DNA of 64,000 nucleotides. It comes from an uncultured Porphyromonadaceae bacterium. Lineage in GTDB: Bacteria; Bacteroidota; Bacteroidia; Bacteroidales; Muribaculaceae. Location: assembly GCA_900544305.1 (NCBI GenBank), contig UQUV01000008.1, positions 36,216 to 100,215 on the forward strand, read 5' to 3'. Positions 18,301 to 26,856 of the stretch are shown here, piece after piece. Position 1 is the stretch's first letter. Each line of letters begins with the position of its first letter. Under the pieces are notes generated by a model that saw nothing but the letters and a program-made list of their open reading frames with translations, was not told where the DNA came from and did no database searches. The position numbers and the translations under genes were made by a program.

Positions 18301-18759
18301 GAACAGAAAGATCCGCTGTTGATCTACAAGATTGAATCGTTCAACCTGTTCAAGACAATGCTCAACACAATGAACGCCAAGGCTGTTTCTATCCTTATGC
18401 GAGGCATTATTCCTGTACAGGTAGTTCCGGCTGCTCCACAACAGCCACAGCAGGCTCCGCAGCAAGCACCTCAAGCTCCGCAGCACCAGGCAGGCAACGT
18501 GTCTATCACACCGCCGATGCCGTCGCCGATTCCTGTTCAACCGGCAATGCCTGAACGCAAGCAGGACTACAGCAAGTACACTGCCCACAAGGAAGAATAT
18601 CCGGGACAGGATGCACAACGCCAGGCTGCACGTTCTCCGCAAGGCCAACGCCATGTGGTAGAACCAGTAAAGGCAGACCCGAAAGTGGGACGTAATGACC
18701 CATGTCCTTGCGGAAGCGGCAAGAAATACAAGAACTGCCACGGAAAGGGAATTGTATAA
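15346..18759 (+). CDS. secA: Protein translocase ATPase SecA
   Basis: 1137-aa motor that pushes preproteins through the SecYEG channel using ATP. Walker A is ATGEGKT (192-198); the DEVD box is in [14 protein letters not shown]; the helicase motif [11 protein letters not shown] and the arginine-rich [18 protein letters not shown] follow. The C-terminal part has the helical scaffold, then a Gln/Pro-rich flexible linker (about 1030-1070), and ends in the zinc site C1120-x-C1122...C1131-H1132 that contacts SecB or ribosomes. It is longer than E. coli SecA (901 aa) because of insertions common in Bacteroidota. It starts 92 bases after the phosphatase-fold gene and has its own terminator. Confidence 0.97.
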   Translation: MGFNDFLKKMFGNKSQRDLREIQPIVDKINAIYPTLANLSNDELREKITNIRAALKQSTAEKRAEIDSLKKEIEALEYDKREPLWDKIDNIEKEILDILEKELDKNLPEVFACVRETARRFKENEFIEVTATDFDRELAAKGKDFIRIEGDKAIYQNHWMAGGNEVTWDMVHYDVQLIGGIALHHGKIAEMATGEGKTLVATLPVFLNALTGNGVHMVTVNDYLSKRDSEWMGPLYMFHGLSVDCIDKHQPSTQARRDAYNADITFGTNNEFGFDYLRDNMATSPDDLVQRAHNFAIVDEVDSVLIDDARTPLIISGPVPKGDDQMFMQFKPNVEKVVNAQKKLVTTILAQAKDLIASDDKEKRKEGALLLFRSYKGLPKYGPLIKYLSQEGIKPLMLETEAYYMQDNNREMPTVTDPLYFVIDEKNRSIELTDKGIDVLTGSSDDPEFFVLPDIASQLSALENEQLSAEEKQEKKDALMQNYAVKAERVHTVNQLLKAYTLFDRDVEYVIDDNKIKIVDEQTGRIMEGRRYSDGLHQAIEAKEGVKVEAATQTFATITLQNYFRMYHKLSGMTGTAETEAGEFWDIYKLDVVNIPTNRKVQRVDMNDRVYKTKKEKYNAVIEEVEKMVKAGRPVLVGTTSVDISELLSRMLTMRHIPHNVLNAKLHQKEAEIVAHAGQKGVVTIATNMAGRGTDIKLTQEVKDAGGLAIIGTERHESRRVDRQLRGRAGRQGDPGSSLFFVSFEDTVMRLFATDRVVKMLDHLGLKEGEPIEHGMVTKSIENAQKRVEENNFGIRKRLLEYDDVMNAQRKVIYSRRHHALMGERIGIDIMNMIYDTVENIVNSYGGQADYEELKMDILKTLAIELPFNEEEYKKLSAEKQTQAIFDAAVETFKRKSEKMAEVAMPIIKDIVENRGGKGLIRVPVADGKRVYGITVDLEESYNSNCTNIAKAWQKAILLMSIDEAWKEHLRELDQLRQSVQNASYEQKDPLLIYKIESFNLFKTMLNTMNAKAVSILMRGIIPVQVVPAAPQQPQQAPQQAPQAPQHQAGNVSITPPMPSPIPVQPAMPERKQDYSKYTAHKEEYPGQDAQRQAARSPQGQRHVVEPVKADPKVGRNDPCPCGSGKKYKNCHGKGIV

Positions 18760-18786
18760 ACTCCAGAACAAGGCATATAAAAGCAG

Positions 18787-18814
18787 AAAAGACTACGGGA
18801 TTCCGTAGTCTTTT
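18787..18814. terminator. Bidirectional terminator of secA and the porin gene
   Basis: Perfect 12-bp stem AAAAGACTACGG / CCGTAGTCTTTT with a 4-base loop between convergent genes. T runs flank it on both strands. Confidence 0.88.
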
Positions 18815-18837
18815 CTGTTTTTATTGTATTCCGGTTA

Positions 18838-20016
18838 TTATAACACCGGTATGCGATAGATAAACCCGACTGATACGCGAAAACGGTCGGCAGGTACGGC
18901 CACGGAAGGGATATCCACTTCCCGGAAAGTCTTGCCAAGGGCATTCGCAAAGATATGCAGATTATCGTCGGTCATCGGATAAAACTCTATTCCTCCCTGA
19001 TAACCCCACGCCGAAAGCCATGTGCCGGACTGAAACGGACCATTATCCTCATAGACGGAAGCCCGGTCATAATATCCCTTCACGAAAGCGTTCCATTTCG
19101 AATGGAAACGATAGTTCAGTTCGGAAATGCAGGTAAGGTATTCCACATTCTGCACTGCCCTGTTCAACGGATTTCCGGCTTCATCCACTCCCATTCGCCG
19201 CAACGTTCCCATACCGTCAAGTGCAGCCCGATTGTAAAGCACGTCGACATATACATTACATTTCCCCCAATCGAACAACTGTCCGCCGGTAAGCATCACG
19301 CCCCACCGTCCGCGCGCCTGTTCACTCGCCGTAGCGGCATAGCGGAAAGAAACAAAATCGTCGGCAAACCGCCCGTTCCACATCAGTGAATACTGCAACG
19401 GAGCAAACGGTTTCTCTATATTGTCGGGAAGTACGCCATACGTCTCTTCCATCGTCGAACTTCGGTTATTGGCTATCTGCCAGGCCACTTCCTGATTCGG
19501 CCGGAAATGATAGTGCATGTTCACACCCGTCACGCTGCTTGAAATGTCATCCCCCATCCCGCTGTATTCATAGATTTCCAGACGGGAATAATCATACTCA
19601 AAGCCACCGAAAAAGAGCGCCTGTTTTCCTGCCGTAACCGACAGCTTGGGAGTTATCCAATATTTCAGAAACGCATAGTCGATGGCATTGACAAGCGATT
19701 CGAGGTTTTCATAATCCGAAGTCTTGTTGAAACGTTGCAGAAAACGGTACGACAGCTTGTCCGTCACGTTTCCATGAATACCCAACATTACATAATCCAT
19801 ATTGAACGTCAGTTCGTCAGCCTTACCGTCGTTAAAAGGCAACGCCACACAGGAACGGAGACTCAGGTTTATATTGATATTTTCAGGCTTGTCCTTTTTG
19901 GAAAGATATTCAAACAAAGTTCCACTCTTTTCCGTATTCTCGGCAAAACCCGCAAAAGACGAACAGCAAAAAACCGACACAAGACAACCGACCAGCAAAC
20001 GATGTGATATTTTCAT
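18838..20016 (-). CDS. OprP-like outer-membrane porin
   Basis: 392-aa predicted beta-barrel of the phosphate-selective porin O/P type. Signal peptide at 1-25 (ends SSFAGFAE). The mature protein has alternating amphipathic strands rich in aromatic residues, the family-like segment AFLKYWITPKLSVTAGKQALFFGG, and a C-terminal strand ending in aromatic/aliphatic residues (VGFIYRIPVL) as in BAM substrates. It probably forms a channel for anions or small solutes; phosphate selectivity is not shown. It has its own promoter (20055-20086) and shares a terminator with secA. Confidence 0.78.
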   Translation of the reverse strand: MKISHRLLVGCLVSVFCCSSFAGFAENTEKSGTLFEYLSKKDKPENININLSLRSCVALPFNDGKADELTFNMDYVMLGIHGNVTDKLSYRFLQRFNKTSDYENLESLVNAIDYAFLKYWITPKLSVTAGKQALFFGGFEYDYSRLEIYEYSGMGDDISSSVTGVNMHYHFRPNQEVAWQIANNRSSTMEETYGVLPDNIEKPFAPLQYSLMWNGRFADDFVSFRYAATASEQARGRWGVMLTGGQLFDWGKCNVYVDVLYNRAALDGMGTLRRMGVDEAGNPLNRAVQNVEYLTCISELNYRFHSKWNAFVKGYYDRASVYEDNGPFQSGTWLSAWGYQGGIEFYPMTDDNLHIFANALGKTFREVDIPSVAVPADRFRVSVGFIYRIPVL

Positions 20017-20054
20017 AGAAAGATCTAATAAAGGTTTGTAAAAAATGGTTTCTA

Positions 20055-20086
20055 CAAATTTACAAAGTTCTCATGTTAAATACAAA
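20055..20086 (-). promoter_or_regulatory. Promoter of the OprP-like porin gene
   Basis: Minus strand: TTTG (20083-20086), 20-nt spacer, TAAATTTG (20055-20062). Full consensus match. It lies in the 79-bp gap after the restriction-modification operon. Confidence 0.75.
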
Positions 20087-20095
20087 ATCCAATAG

Positions 20096-20971
20096 CTACC
20101 AAGGGACACAACCGTACGGTTCATCCCCTTCTGCAAGAATAAAAGAGTTATCGGCAGGGATTATTTTAGATTTCATAAGTCTGGAAATATACGACTTTTT
20201 GATTTCCGGATTGTCGAGTTCGACCCGACGTGCTTTACTAAGTAACAAAAATTCCTCTTCTGTCTCTAATCCAAGATAACGGCGTTCAAGCAAACTGGCA
20301 GCAATCCCGGTCGTAGCACTACCACTGAACGGGTCCAGAATCCAAGCACCGGGTCTGGTACTGGCAAGAATCAGGCGTGAAAGTACAGCCAAAGGTTTCT
20401 GTGTGGGATGCTTTCCGCAACTTTTTTCCCAGCGCCCAATGGCAGGAAGATGCCAAACATCCGTCATTTGCTTATTACCATTCAGTTCCTTCATCAATTC
20501 GTAATTATAATAATGAGGAACTTTCGCAGACTTTCGTGCCCAAATAATAAATTCCGTAGAGTGCGTAAAATAACGGCACGTAATGTTAGGTGGCGGATTC
20601 GTCTTAGCCCAAGTTATCACATTGAGAATCTTAAATCCTAACTTTATTAATTGCTGCTGAACGCTGAATATGTTGTGATGAGTTCCAGATATCCAGATTG
20701 TAGCATTGTCTTTCATATGCTCCCTGCATGCCGACAGCCAACGGTAGTTATAAGCATCCAATTCTCCCTGTTCCATTGGTCTGTCCCATTCACCTTTGTC
20801 CACACAAGCCACCTTTCCGCTTTTACAAGTTATCCCACCTCCGGAAAGAAAATAAGGAGGATCTGCGAAAATCATGTCAAATTCAAATCTGAATCTTGAC
20901 AAAATTTCCACACAATCACCCTGAATCAGTGTAAAATCCTTATTTGACGATTTATAGAATGATGGTATCAT
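20096..20971 (-). CDS. DpnA-type GATC adenine methyltransferase
   Basis: 291-aa N6-adenine DNA methyltransferase resembling DpnA / M2.DpnII. The catalytic motif DPPY is at 37-40 in the DpnA-like context IFADPPYFLSGGGI; the S-adenosylmethionine motif DPFSGSATTG is at 213-222. This order (catalytic first) marks the beta class. Other DpnA-like stretches are RYFTHSTEFIIWARK and GKHPTQKPL. DpnA enzymes also methylate single-stranded GATC DNA, which protects incoming DNA in transformation. It is the last gene of the operon; its ATG overlaps the end of the endonuclease gene by 4 bases. Confidence 0.9.
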   Translation of the reverse strand: MIPSFYKSSNKDFTLIQGDCVEILSRFRFEFDMIFADPPYFLSGGGITCKSGKVACVDKGEWDRPMEQGELDAYNYRWLSACREHMKDNATIWISGTHHNIFSVQQQLIKLGFKILNVITWAKTNPPPNITCRYFTHSTEFIIWARKSAKVPHYYNYELMKELNGNKQMTDVWHLPAIGRWEKSCGKHPTQKPLAVLSRLILASTRPGAWILDPFSGSATTGIAASLLERRYLGLETEEEFLLLSKARRVELDNPEIKKSYISRLMKSKIIPADNSFILAEGDEPYGCVPW

Positions 20972-21795
20972 TTCTCCGTCACTTGTTGTAAAAACTCTTC
21001 TAAGTTCGTCAGATTATAAATATGGGGAATAATGTTATAGGCCTCCTGCAACTTGTTTTTTGCCGATTTCCAACCAATCCCGTCCGTAATCCAAACAAAT
21101 CCAAAACCCGGCACGGAATTAATCTTTGGAGCAATATCAGAATAAGAACGCGCTACTTCATTCAGTTTAGAACCGCCACTGCTATAAAAATTCACCTCAA
21201 TAAGATATATCTTCTCTGCCGTTTCGACAACAAAATCAAAACGTTTCTCATCATCTCCCAATACAGCAGATATTTCAGGCCATTCACTTGAATAGACTTC
21301 CCGACGGAAATTAACACCCTTTTGAGAGAACATTTCAGCAACTCTGTGTTCCATTACATGTCCACTACGGTTTTTCCGTGCGTTCGTATCCAATCCGGTT
21401 TCGATACCAAACACATAATCCACCAGATTATTTATTCGTTTCGACTGGAACAAGGTCTGTAGACCGGTACTTTCCAAAAATTCCAAAACCCCGTCGACAG
21501 AAGTAAACAAGGTATCCATCACAACACATTGTCCCAAACCGTTAAGCACTTTCTTCTTTCCTTCACTCCGAACAGCAATAAGTATGTCCATTACGCTGAA
21601 TGCCGTTTTATCCCGATTCCATACCACCTCGACAGCTTTACGCATATCTGTGGCACCAATCAGGCTGTTCAGCATACACAGACTCAATTTTATATTGTCA
21701 ACGTTTTGAGATATCTTCCCAAAATCACAGAAAAAATCCAACGTTTGGTTCGTCTCTTGCAGTTGAGACATAAATTTATCAAAATCCTTATTCAT
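20968..21795 (-). CDS. DpnII/MboI-type GATC restriction endonuclease
   Basis: 275-aa type II restriction enzyme of the DpnII/MboI family, expected to cut unmethylated GATC. The family block GLDTNARKNRSGHVMEH is at 134-150. The PD-(D/E)XK-like catalytic core is D187 in KRFDFVV and E200-V201-N202 in YLIEVNFYSSGGSKLNE, followed by FGFVWITDGIGW (about 226-237). Length is close to DpnII (about 288 aa). It sits between the extra nuclease-like gene and the DpnA-like methylase and is translationally coupled to the latter. Base composition is AT-rich compared with flanking housekeeping genes. Confidence 0.9.
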   Translation of the reverse strand: MNKDFDKFMSQLQETNQTLDFFCDFGKISQNVDNIKLSLCMLNSLIGATDMRKAVEVVWNRDKTAFSVMDILIAVRSEGKKKVLNGLGQCVVMDTLFTSVDGVLEFLESTGLQTLFQSKRINNLVDYVFGIETGLDTNARKNRSGHVMEHRVAEMFSQKGVNFRREVYSSEWPEISAVLGDDEKRFDFVVETAEKIYLIEVNFYSSGGSKLNEVARSYSDIAPKINSVPGFGFVWITDGIGWKSAKNKLQEAYNIIPHIYNLTNLEEFLQQVTEK

Positions 21796-21804
21796 GGCCT
21801 TCTA

Positions 21805-22884
21805 TTAATCTACTAATGAAACAAATTCAGAGTTGCCCAATGCATACATCTGTATCTTATCGTTATATTTTATATCCACTTTTGCCTTCTTTATCCTACC
21901 TATTTCAGGAGCGATAATATAGGCTTTAACTTCTTTAAATTCATCCGGAGTTGTGATATTCTCAATCCATCGCAAATAACGCACAACTTGATTGTAGGCT
22001 TCCTTTTTAGCCTTCGTTTTTTTCAATTCAATAATGACATTAGGCACAGTGCCATTTTTTAATGGCTTTGTCACACTGTACAGACAGATGTCCGCTCTAT
22101 CCATATCGCTGGGCTTAAATGGCGAAAGCGGCACTTGCCGACATAAAACATATTCATCATTCAAGAATTCAGCAAAAGGCTTCAAGGAAGAAAGAATCGT
22201 GAATTCCAACTGCGCTTCATTCACCATTTCATCTTTAGTAGAAACCAAGTCACTGTCAAACACTTGTTCTTTTCCGGACTTCTCAACCTCATTGTAGCCC
22301 TGAAAATCAATTTTGATTTCACTGCTTTTTATTAAAGCGAACAAAGTTTCCACCTCACCCGGTGTTAAAGTACAGAAACCCATCCCCTGCATACTGTTGG
22401 AAGGAAGCGGATAAGGATATTTACCCAATTCAAAATACAGTTCATCCGACGAAATGCTTTTGCCTGTGTCTTCATCCGGAAGAAATTGAAACAGGAACGG
22501 CTGAGCTTTGAGCCCTCCATCCTTTTGAATCCGGAAAATGCCCGGAGTTTCAGTTGGAATATATCTTTTTCGTACCGACTCATCCCAAAACAAATCAGCA
22601 TCCGTACGGATTCCCAATGGACTGGTTTTTCCATTCAAGAAAAAAGAAGCGGCTGTCTCATTTCCATAAATTCGACCTCCATATACGATTTTCCGTTTTA
22701 AAAAGAAAAAGACGGCCGAACCTTCTCTGCTACAAGCATAGTCGGCAAGCACATTATAATGACGGCTTCTCGACGAAGGCCTGTTTGCCAATACGGGCGG
22801 CATCAGGAAACCATAAAGTCCCCGATTCAAATATAATTTCAAAGAATCCTCATCGTATAGAGCAACAAAAAGTCCACCATTCAT
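21805..22884 (-). CDS. Predicted NucS-like nuclease inside the restriction-modification operon
   Basis: 359-aa protein of unrecognised family, third from the end of the operon (14-base gap after dam, 9 bases before the endonuclease). The C-terminal region (about 220-345) fits a PD-(D/E)XK nuclease like EndoMS/NucS: E224/E227, D265 in RADICLYS, E286-x-K288 in VIIELKK, then Q299 in AYNQVVRYLRWIE and VKAYIIAPEIG. The N-terminal part (about 1-135) has a pattern (GSAVFFFLKRKIVYGG) that recalls PUA/EVE-like base-reading domains, but that is only an inference. Classical DpnII systems have two methylases and one endonuclease, so this fourth gene is extra. It could be a second nuclease or a reader of modified or mismatched DNA. 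Confidence 0.6.
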   Translation of the reverse strand: MNGGLFVALYDEDSLKLYLNRGLYGFLMPPVLANRPSSRSRHYNVLADYACSREGSAVFFFLKRKIVYGGRIYGNETAASFFLNGKTSPLGIRTDADLFWDESVRKRYIPTETPGIFRIQKDGGLKAQPFLFQFLPDEDTGKSISSDELYFELGKYPYPLPSNSMQGMGFCTLTPGEVETLFALIKSSEIKIDFQGYNEVEKSGKEQVFDSDLVSTKDEMVNEAQLEFTILSSLKPFAEFLNDEYVLCRQVPLSPFKPSDMDRADICLYSVTKPLKNGTVPNVIIELKKTKAKKEAYNQVVRYLRWIENITTPDEFKEVKAYIIAPEIGRIKKAKVDIKYNDKIQMYALGNSEFVSLVD

Positions 22885-22898
22885 AGCACTAATATATT

Positions 22899-23867
22899 TT
22901 ATACTACATACGCAGCTTTCTCCTCAGCCACAAACAAGGAATCATGTAAATCTGTGTTTGTTTCCGATTTGACCTTTGTATTCTGATAGTTATGTACAAG
23001 AATTTCCGTTAGTTTTCCTCGCTTTTGTGGATTGGAATTGACACTTCTTGCAGCCCAAACCCGTTCAATCGGATAATCAACATACAACCGGTCAAAAAAA
23101 TCATCGGAGGCATCTTTTCCTTTTCCGTCAGAATTACTGAGCATAAAATGAAAACCTGCCTTATCAATACGGTCACAAAAGAGTTTCAGACGTATCTGCT
23201 CTTCGTCATTAAACACTTCTTTTGTGTAATCCTTGAAACTGGAAGTCCCACTTAATGGACGATACGGAGGATCAAAATAAAACAGTGTATTACCCGATGC
23301 ATATTCAAAGGTTTTCTCAAAATCGCCGGTTAATATTTCCACACGTTTGAGAATGGCACTGTCTTTACGAATCGTTGCAGGATCGCAAATTGTCGGGTTG
23401 ACATATTTCCCAAACGGCACATTGAACATGCCTGATTTGTTCACCCGATACAAGCCGTTGAAACATGTCCTGTTTAAAAAGAAAAATAGTGCGGTATTGC
23501 TCACAGCATCCAAATTCTTTTCATTGTAGCGTGCTCTTGACGACAAAAAGAACTTTTCTCTTTCGTCCATATTTAATGCCAAATAGGATCCTTCCAATTT
23601 CTTCAGCGACGCAATAAGTTCATCAGGCTGATCCCGTACCGTCTCATAACAGGTTGTCAAATCCCGATTAATGTCATTGATGACCACACGATGGATATTA
23701 GGATATTTCTGCAACATATAAAACAGCATGGCACCTCCGCCAACAAACGGCTCAATATATGTCACATTCTCCCATTTATCAAAGTCAGCTGGAAGTTGGG
23801 CATCCAGTTGTTCAATGAGCTGAGTTTTACCCCCAACCCACTTGATAAAAGGTTTTGCTTTTGTCAT
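22899..23867 (-). CDS. Dam-type GATC adenine methyltransferase (DpnM-like)
   Basis: 322-aa D12-class N6-adenine methyltransferase like DpnM/Dam, protecting host GATC sites. Motif I region FIKWVGGKTQL is at 7-17, then IEPFVGGGA (38-46), and the catalytic DPPY is at 199-202 in FYFDPPYRPLS. Further Dam landmarks are FLNRTCFNGLYRVNKSG (about 130-146). It is longer than E. coli Dam (278 aa) because of a C-terminal tail of about 30 residues (SETNTDLHDS...). It is the first gene of a four-gene operon, as in DpnII systems where the methylase leads. Confidence 0.92.
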   Translation of the reverse strand: MTKAKPFIKWVGGKTQLIEQLDAQLPADFDKWENVTYIEPFVGGGAMLFYMLQKYPNIHRVVINDINRDLTTCYETVRDQPDELIASLKKLEGSYLALNMDEREKFFLSSRARYNEKNLDAVSNTALFFFLNRTCFNGLYRVNKSGMFNVPFGKYVNPTICDPATIRKDSAILKRVEILTGDFEKTFEYASGNTLFYFDPPYRPLSGTSSFKDYTKEVFNDEEQIRLKLFCDRIDKAGFHFMLSNSDGKGKDASDDFFDRLYVDYPIERVWAARSVNSNPQKRGKLTEILVHNYQNTKVKSETNTDLHDSLFVAEEKAAYVV

Positions 23868-23881
23868 AATTGCAGAGTCTT

Positions 23882-23909
23882 ATTATAAGTATAATCCGAA
23901 TTGGCACAA
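23882..23909 (-). promoter_or_regulatory. Sigma-70-like promoter candidate of the restriction-modification operon
   Basis: Minus strand TTGTGC (23904-23909), 16-nt spacer, TATAAT (23882-23887). There is no TAnnTTTG box. If real, the operon uses a promoter of the general bacterial type rather than the host type, consistent with recent transfer. Confidence 0.4.
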
Positions 23910-23986
23910 TTTTCACCAACACGGCAGGATACAAAAATACGAATTTCGGCAGAGAATAAAAAGTTTTTAACCTGCTGCTCCTAAAC

Positions 23987-24024
23987 AAAAAAGTCCCTCC
24001 CGATTTTCTCGACAGGGACTTTTT
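23987..24024 (-). terminator. Terminator of the grpE-dnaJ unit
   Basis: Arms AAAAAGTCCCT (23988-23998) and AGGGACTTTTT (14024-style position 24014-24024) around a 15-base loop. On the minus strand the stem is followed by T, just after the dnaJ stop. Confidence 0.82.
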
Positions 24025-24045
24025 GCCATTTATGCAATATTTCTA

Positions 24046-25209
24046 TTAGTCAAAAATATGGTTCAGACGGCTGAAAATTCGAGATTTAACGTCGGGCGAT
24101 GGTTTGAAGTTTTCAGAATCCCGCATTTTCTCAATAGCCTTACGCTCGTCGGCACTCAAATGTTCCGGGGTGTAAATCATCACATTTACCAACAAGTCGC
24201 CGACACCGCCTCCTCGATTGATCGACGGTATACCCTTTCCACGCAAACGCAATATCTTGCCTGACTGCGTACCCGGCTCGATGGTCAGACGCGCACGGCC
24301 GTCGACCGTAGGGATTTCGACCTTGCCGCCCAAAACGGCTGTCGGGAAATCCAACATCAGGTTATAGATAATATCGTTTTCGTCACGGACAAGTTCCGGA
24401 TCCCGCTCTTCTGAAATCTGAATCAACAGGTTACCGCAGACACCTCCACGACGCGCGGCATTACCCTTACCGTTCATGTTCAGTGTCATGCCGTCGCTCA
24501 CACCGGCAGGAATATTGACTTCAATAATTTCCTCCTTGCGTGTTACGCCCTCACCATGACAATACGGACACTGTTCGGAAATGATTTTACCTTCACCGCC
24601 ACAATCAGGACATGGCGACGTAGACTGCATCTGTCCGAGGAATGTCTGCTGAACACGTGTAATCACACCCGTACCGTGGCAAGTGTTACAAGTTTTGTAG
24701 GCTGTTCCGTCCTTGGCACCCGTACCTTTACAATGGTCACAAGCCACATAACGGTTAATTTTGAACTTCTTCGTTACGCCATGGACAACATCCTTCAACG
24801 TCACCTTCACGTTGATTCGCAAGTCGCTACCACGGTTCACATTTCGACGCGTACCGCGGCTGCTACTGCTGAAACCGCCGAAGCCGCCGCCAAAGATATC
24901 GCCAAACTGGGAGAAGATATCTTCCATTGACATACCTCCTCCGCTGAAGCCGCCACCGAAGCCGCCGCCACCGAAGCCTTGCGGGCCCATGTTGTGACCG
25001 TACTGGTCATAACGGCTACGTTTCTCGGGATTGCTCAGGACATCGTAGGCCTCAGCCGCTTCCTTGAACTTCTCTTCAGCCTCCTTGTCGCCCGGATTAC
25101 GGTCCGGGTGATATTGGATGGCTTTTTTCCTATATGCTTTTTTAATCTCATCGGCAGTCGCTGTCTTCGACACACCGAGGACCTCATAATAATCTCTCTT
25201 CTCGCTCAT
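24046..25209 (-). CDS. dnaJ: Chaperone DnaJ
   Basis: 387-aa Hsp40 co-chaperone that delivers substrates to DnaK and stimulates its ATPase. J domain at 1-70 with the HPD motif in [10 protein letters not shown]; a Gly/Phe-rich segment (about 75-120); a zinc-finger region (about 155-230) with four CxxCxGxG-type repeats ([32 protein letters not shown]); then the C-terminal substrate-binding domains. The C-terminal dimerisation region is complete. It lies 20 bases downstream of grpE in the same direction, the usual pairing. Confidence 0.96.
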   Translation of the reverse strand: MSEKRDYYEVLGVSKTATADEIKKAYRKKAIQYHPDRNPGDKEAEEKFKEAAEAYDVLSNPEKRSRYDQYGHNMGPQGFGGGGFGGGFSGGGMSMEDIFSQFGDIFGGGFGGFSSSSRGTRRNVNRGSDLRINVKVTLKDVVHGVTKKFKINRYVACDHCKGTGAKDGTAYKTCNTCHGTGVITRVQQTFLGQMQSTSPCPDCGGEGKIISEQCPYCHGEGVTRKEEIIEVNIPAGVSDGMTLNMNGKGNAARRGGVCGNLLIQISEERDPELVRDENDIIYNLMLDFPTAVLGGKVEIPTVDGRARLTIEPGTQSGKILRLRGKGIPSINRGGGVGDLLVNVMIYTPEHLSADERKAIEKMRDSENFKPSPDVKSRIFSRLNHIFD

Positions 25210-25229
25210 AATCTTACAATCCCTTCAAA

Positions 25230-25799
25230 TTATTGTCCTACAACTACCTTGCTGTGACGAATCACCTTGTCGTTCAGCGTATACCCTTTTTCAACCGTAT
25301 CGATTACCTTGCCCTTCTTGCTTTCATCCGGAGCCGGGAAAATCGAAACTGCTTCGTGATATTCGGTGTTGAAGTCGGCATTCGTCGAATCAATGGCCTT
25401 CACGCCATTCTGTTCAAGATATTTTACAAACTTGTTGTAAATCAAATCGACGCCTTCACGGACGCTTGCCACATCTTCGCTATCACGCATTGCCTGCAGT
25501 GCACGTTCAAAATCGTCAACCACCGGAAGGATGCCCTTCATCGATGATTCGGCGGCAGTCTTTATCAGTTCTGCCTTTTCTTTCAGCGTGCGCTTTTTAT
25601 AGTTATCGAATTCTGCTGCCAGAAACAAGTATTCTTTCTTCACTTTTTCCAGTTGCAGTTTCAACTCGTCAATTTCTTTCGCCATTTTCTCTTCGGCTGT
25701 CAATTCGGGTTGTTCCGCTTCCGGCTCTTTTTCCTGTGCCGTCGCATTTTCCAACTCTTCGTTTTCCAATTCAGGCTTGATTTCTTCTTTTTCTGACAT
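25230..25799 (-). CDS. grpE: Nucleotide exchange factor GrpE
   Basis: 189-aa exchange factor that releases ADP from DnaK. The long N-terminal Glu-rich part (1-50) leads into the dimerising helix and the family core KKEYLFLAAEFDNYKKRTLKEK and VVDDFERAL; the small beta domain at the end contains HEAVSIFPAPD and KVIDTVEKGYTLNDKVIRHSKVVVG. The start is ambiguous: ATG 25799 (MSEKEE, preceded by an A-rich leader) or ATG 25826, which would add nine basic residues. The first is preferred because GrpE proteins usually begin with an acidic tail. Confidence 0.93.
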   Translation of the reverse strand: MSEKEEIKPELENEELENATAQEKEPEAEQPELTAEEKMAKEIDELKLQLEKVKKEYLFLAAEFDNYKKRTLKEKAELIKTAAESSMKGILPVVDDFERALQAMRDSEDVASVREGVDLIYNKFVKYLEQNGVKAIDSTNADFNTEYHEAVSIFPAPDESKKGKVIDTVEKGYTLNDKVIRHSKVVVGQ

Positions 25800-25874
25800 T
25801 TTATTTCGTTTTTTAAATATTTTCATAGTGTAATTATCAACAATCCATTATCAAAAAGCCTGCCAAACTGACAG

Positions 25875-25903
25875 AAAAAACCGGGTGTCGAGCTGTCGAC
25901 ACC
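25875..25903 (-). terminator. Terminator between ispE and grpE
   Basis: Perfect stem GGTGTCGA (25884-25891) / TCGACACC (25896-25903) with a GCTG loop. On the minus strand it is followed by a run of six T. It separates ispE from grpE. Confidence 0.75.
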
Positions 25904-25930
25904 TCAATCTTCTCAAAAAGACAGCTTTTT

Positions 25931-26746
25931 TCAGAGTTTCAGTTTGTATGTCCACCGATATGCACAGTCGGAAAGAAACTTGTCTGCCATATTGTCAGTT
26001 TCAAACAGCGCATAAATGGCAGAGCCGGAACCGGACATGGACGCATAGACTGCACCGGCATCATACATCGACTGCTTCAACCCTGCCAACTCGGGATAGT
26101 TGGCAAACACGCTCTTTTCGAAATCGTTCTCCAACAGGCCTTTCCATTCAGCAAGGGGCTTCTGAAGAATCTCTTCAACACGGCGTTCCGGCACACGGGG
26201 AACCACCTGCGAATAGGCCATTGCCGTGGGCACCGAAACATCAGGCTTCACAAGCGCCATCACATAGCCCCGCAAATCCACTGCCACTTCCGAGAACTCG
26301 TCACCGATACCGCGTGCCGCCATCGGACGGTTGTAGATAAAGAACGGACAGTCGGCTCCCAACCGTGCAGCTCTTGCTGCGAGTCCGCTGTCGGAAAGTT
26401 CCAGACGGAACATCGTATTTAATATTTTCAAAACCGAAGACGCATCCGACGAACCGCCTCCCAATCCGGCTCCGTCGGGCACATGCTTGTAAAGACAAAT
26501 CTCCACCGGAGGCAACCGGAATTCCTTTTCCAGCAGGCGATAGGCCTTCATCACCAGATTTTTCTCCGGCTCGCAAGACACCGGATTGCCATAGGTACGC
26601 AACACGGTTTCGTCCGCTTCCACCACCTCAACGACATCAGTCAGAGGAATCGGATAGAACACGGTGGAAATGTTATGGTAGCTGTCGCTACGCTTGCTTT
26701 CCACATATAATCCCAAATTAATCTTTGCATTAGGAAATTGTATCAT
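25931..26746 (-). CDS. ispE: 4-diphosphocytidyl-2-C-methyl-D-erythritol kinase IspE
   Basis: 271-aa GHMP-family kinase of the MEP isoprenoid pathway; it phosphorylates CDP-methylerythritol. The N-terminal NAKINLGLYV (6-15) and the ATP-binding glycine motif GAGLGGGSSDAS (92-103) are diagnostic. C-terminal MSGSGSAIYALF (about 247-258) is the third GHMP motif. Full-length. It is divergent from dnaB across a 110-bp region containing both promoters, and has its own terminator. Confidence 0.93.
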   Translation of the reverse strand: MIQFPNAKINLGLYVESKRSDSYHNISTVFYPIPLTDVVEVVEADETVLRTYGNPVSCEPEKNLVMKAYRLLEKEFRLPPVEICLYKHVPDGAGLGGGSSDASSVLKILNTMFRLELSDSGLAARAARLGADCPFFIYNRPMAARGIGDEFSEVAVDLRGYVMALVKPDVSVPTAMAYSQVVPRVPERRVEEILQKPLAEWKGLLENDFEKSVFANYPELAGLKQSMYDAGAVYASMSGSGSAIYALFETDNMADKFLSDCAYRWTYKLKL

Positions 26747-26768
26747 CGGTTTATCATCATTAGGATTG

Positions 26769-26800
26769 CAAATTTACGAATAAGCTGTTGATAATTCCAA
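26769..26800 (-). promoter_or_regulatory. Promoter of ispE
   Basis: Minus strand TTG (26798-26800), 21-nt spacer, TAAATTTG (26769-26776). It lies just upstream of the ispE start. Confidence 0.7.
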
Positions 26801-26833
26801 CCCTATTCGACACAGATATTCCCCATTTCTTTC

Positions 26834-26841
26834 TAATTTTG
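26834..26841 (+). promoter_or_regulatory. -7 box of dnaB
   Basis: TAATTTTG lies 15 nt before the ATG at 26857 and shows that the in-frame start at 26788 is not used. No clear -33 box was seen. Confidence 0.55.
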
Positions 26842-26856
26842 CAAAAAAGATTTCAA

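Noticed and set aside
20096..23909. Phage or integrative element carrying the restriction-modification operon
   Set aside because: No integrase, transposase, tRNA insertion site or flanking repeats were seen around it; only composition suggests transfer.
25797..25870. CIRCE-type heat-shock operator before grpE
   Set aside because: I looked for the long TTAGCACTC/GAGTGCTAA palindrome upstream of grpE and did not find it.
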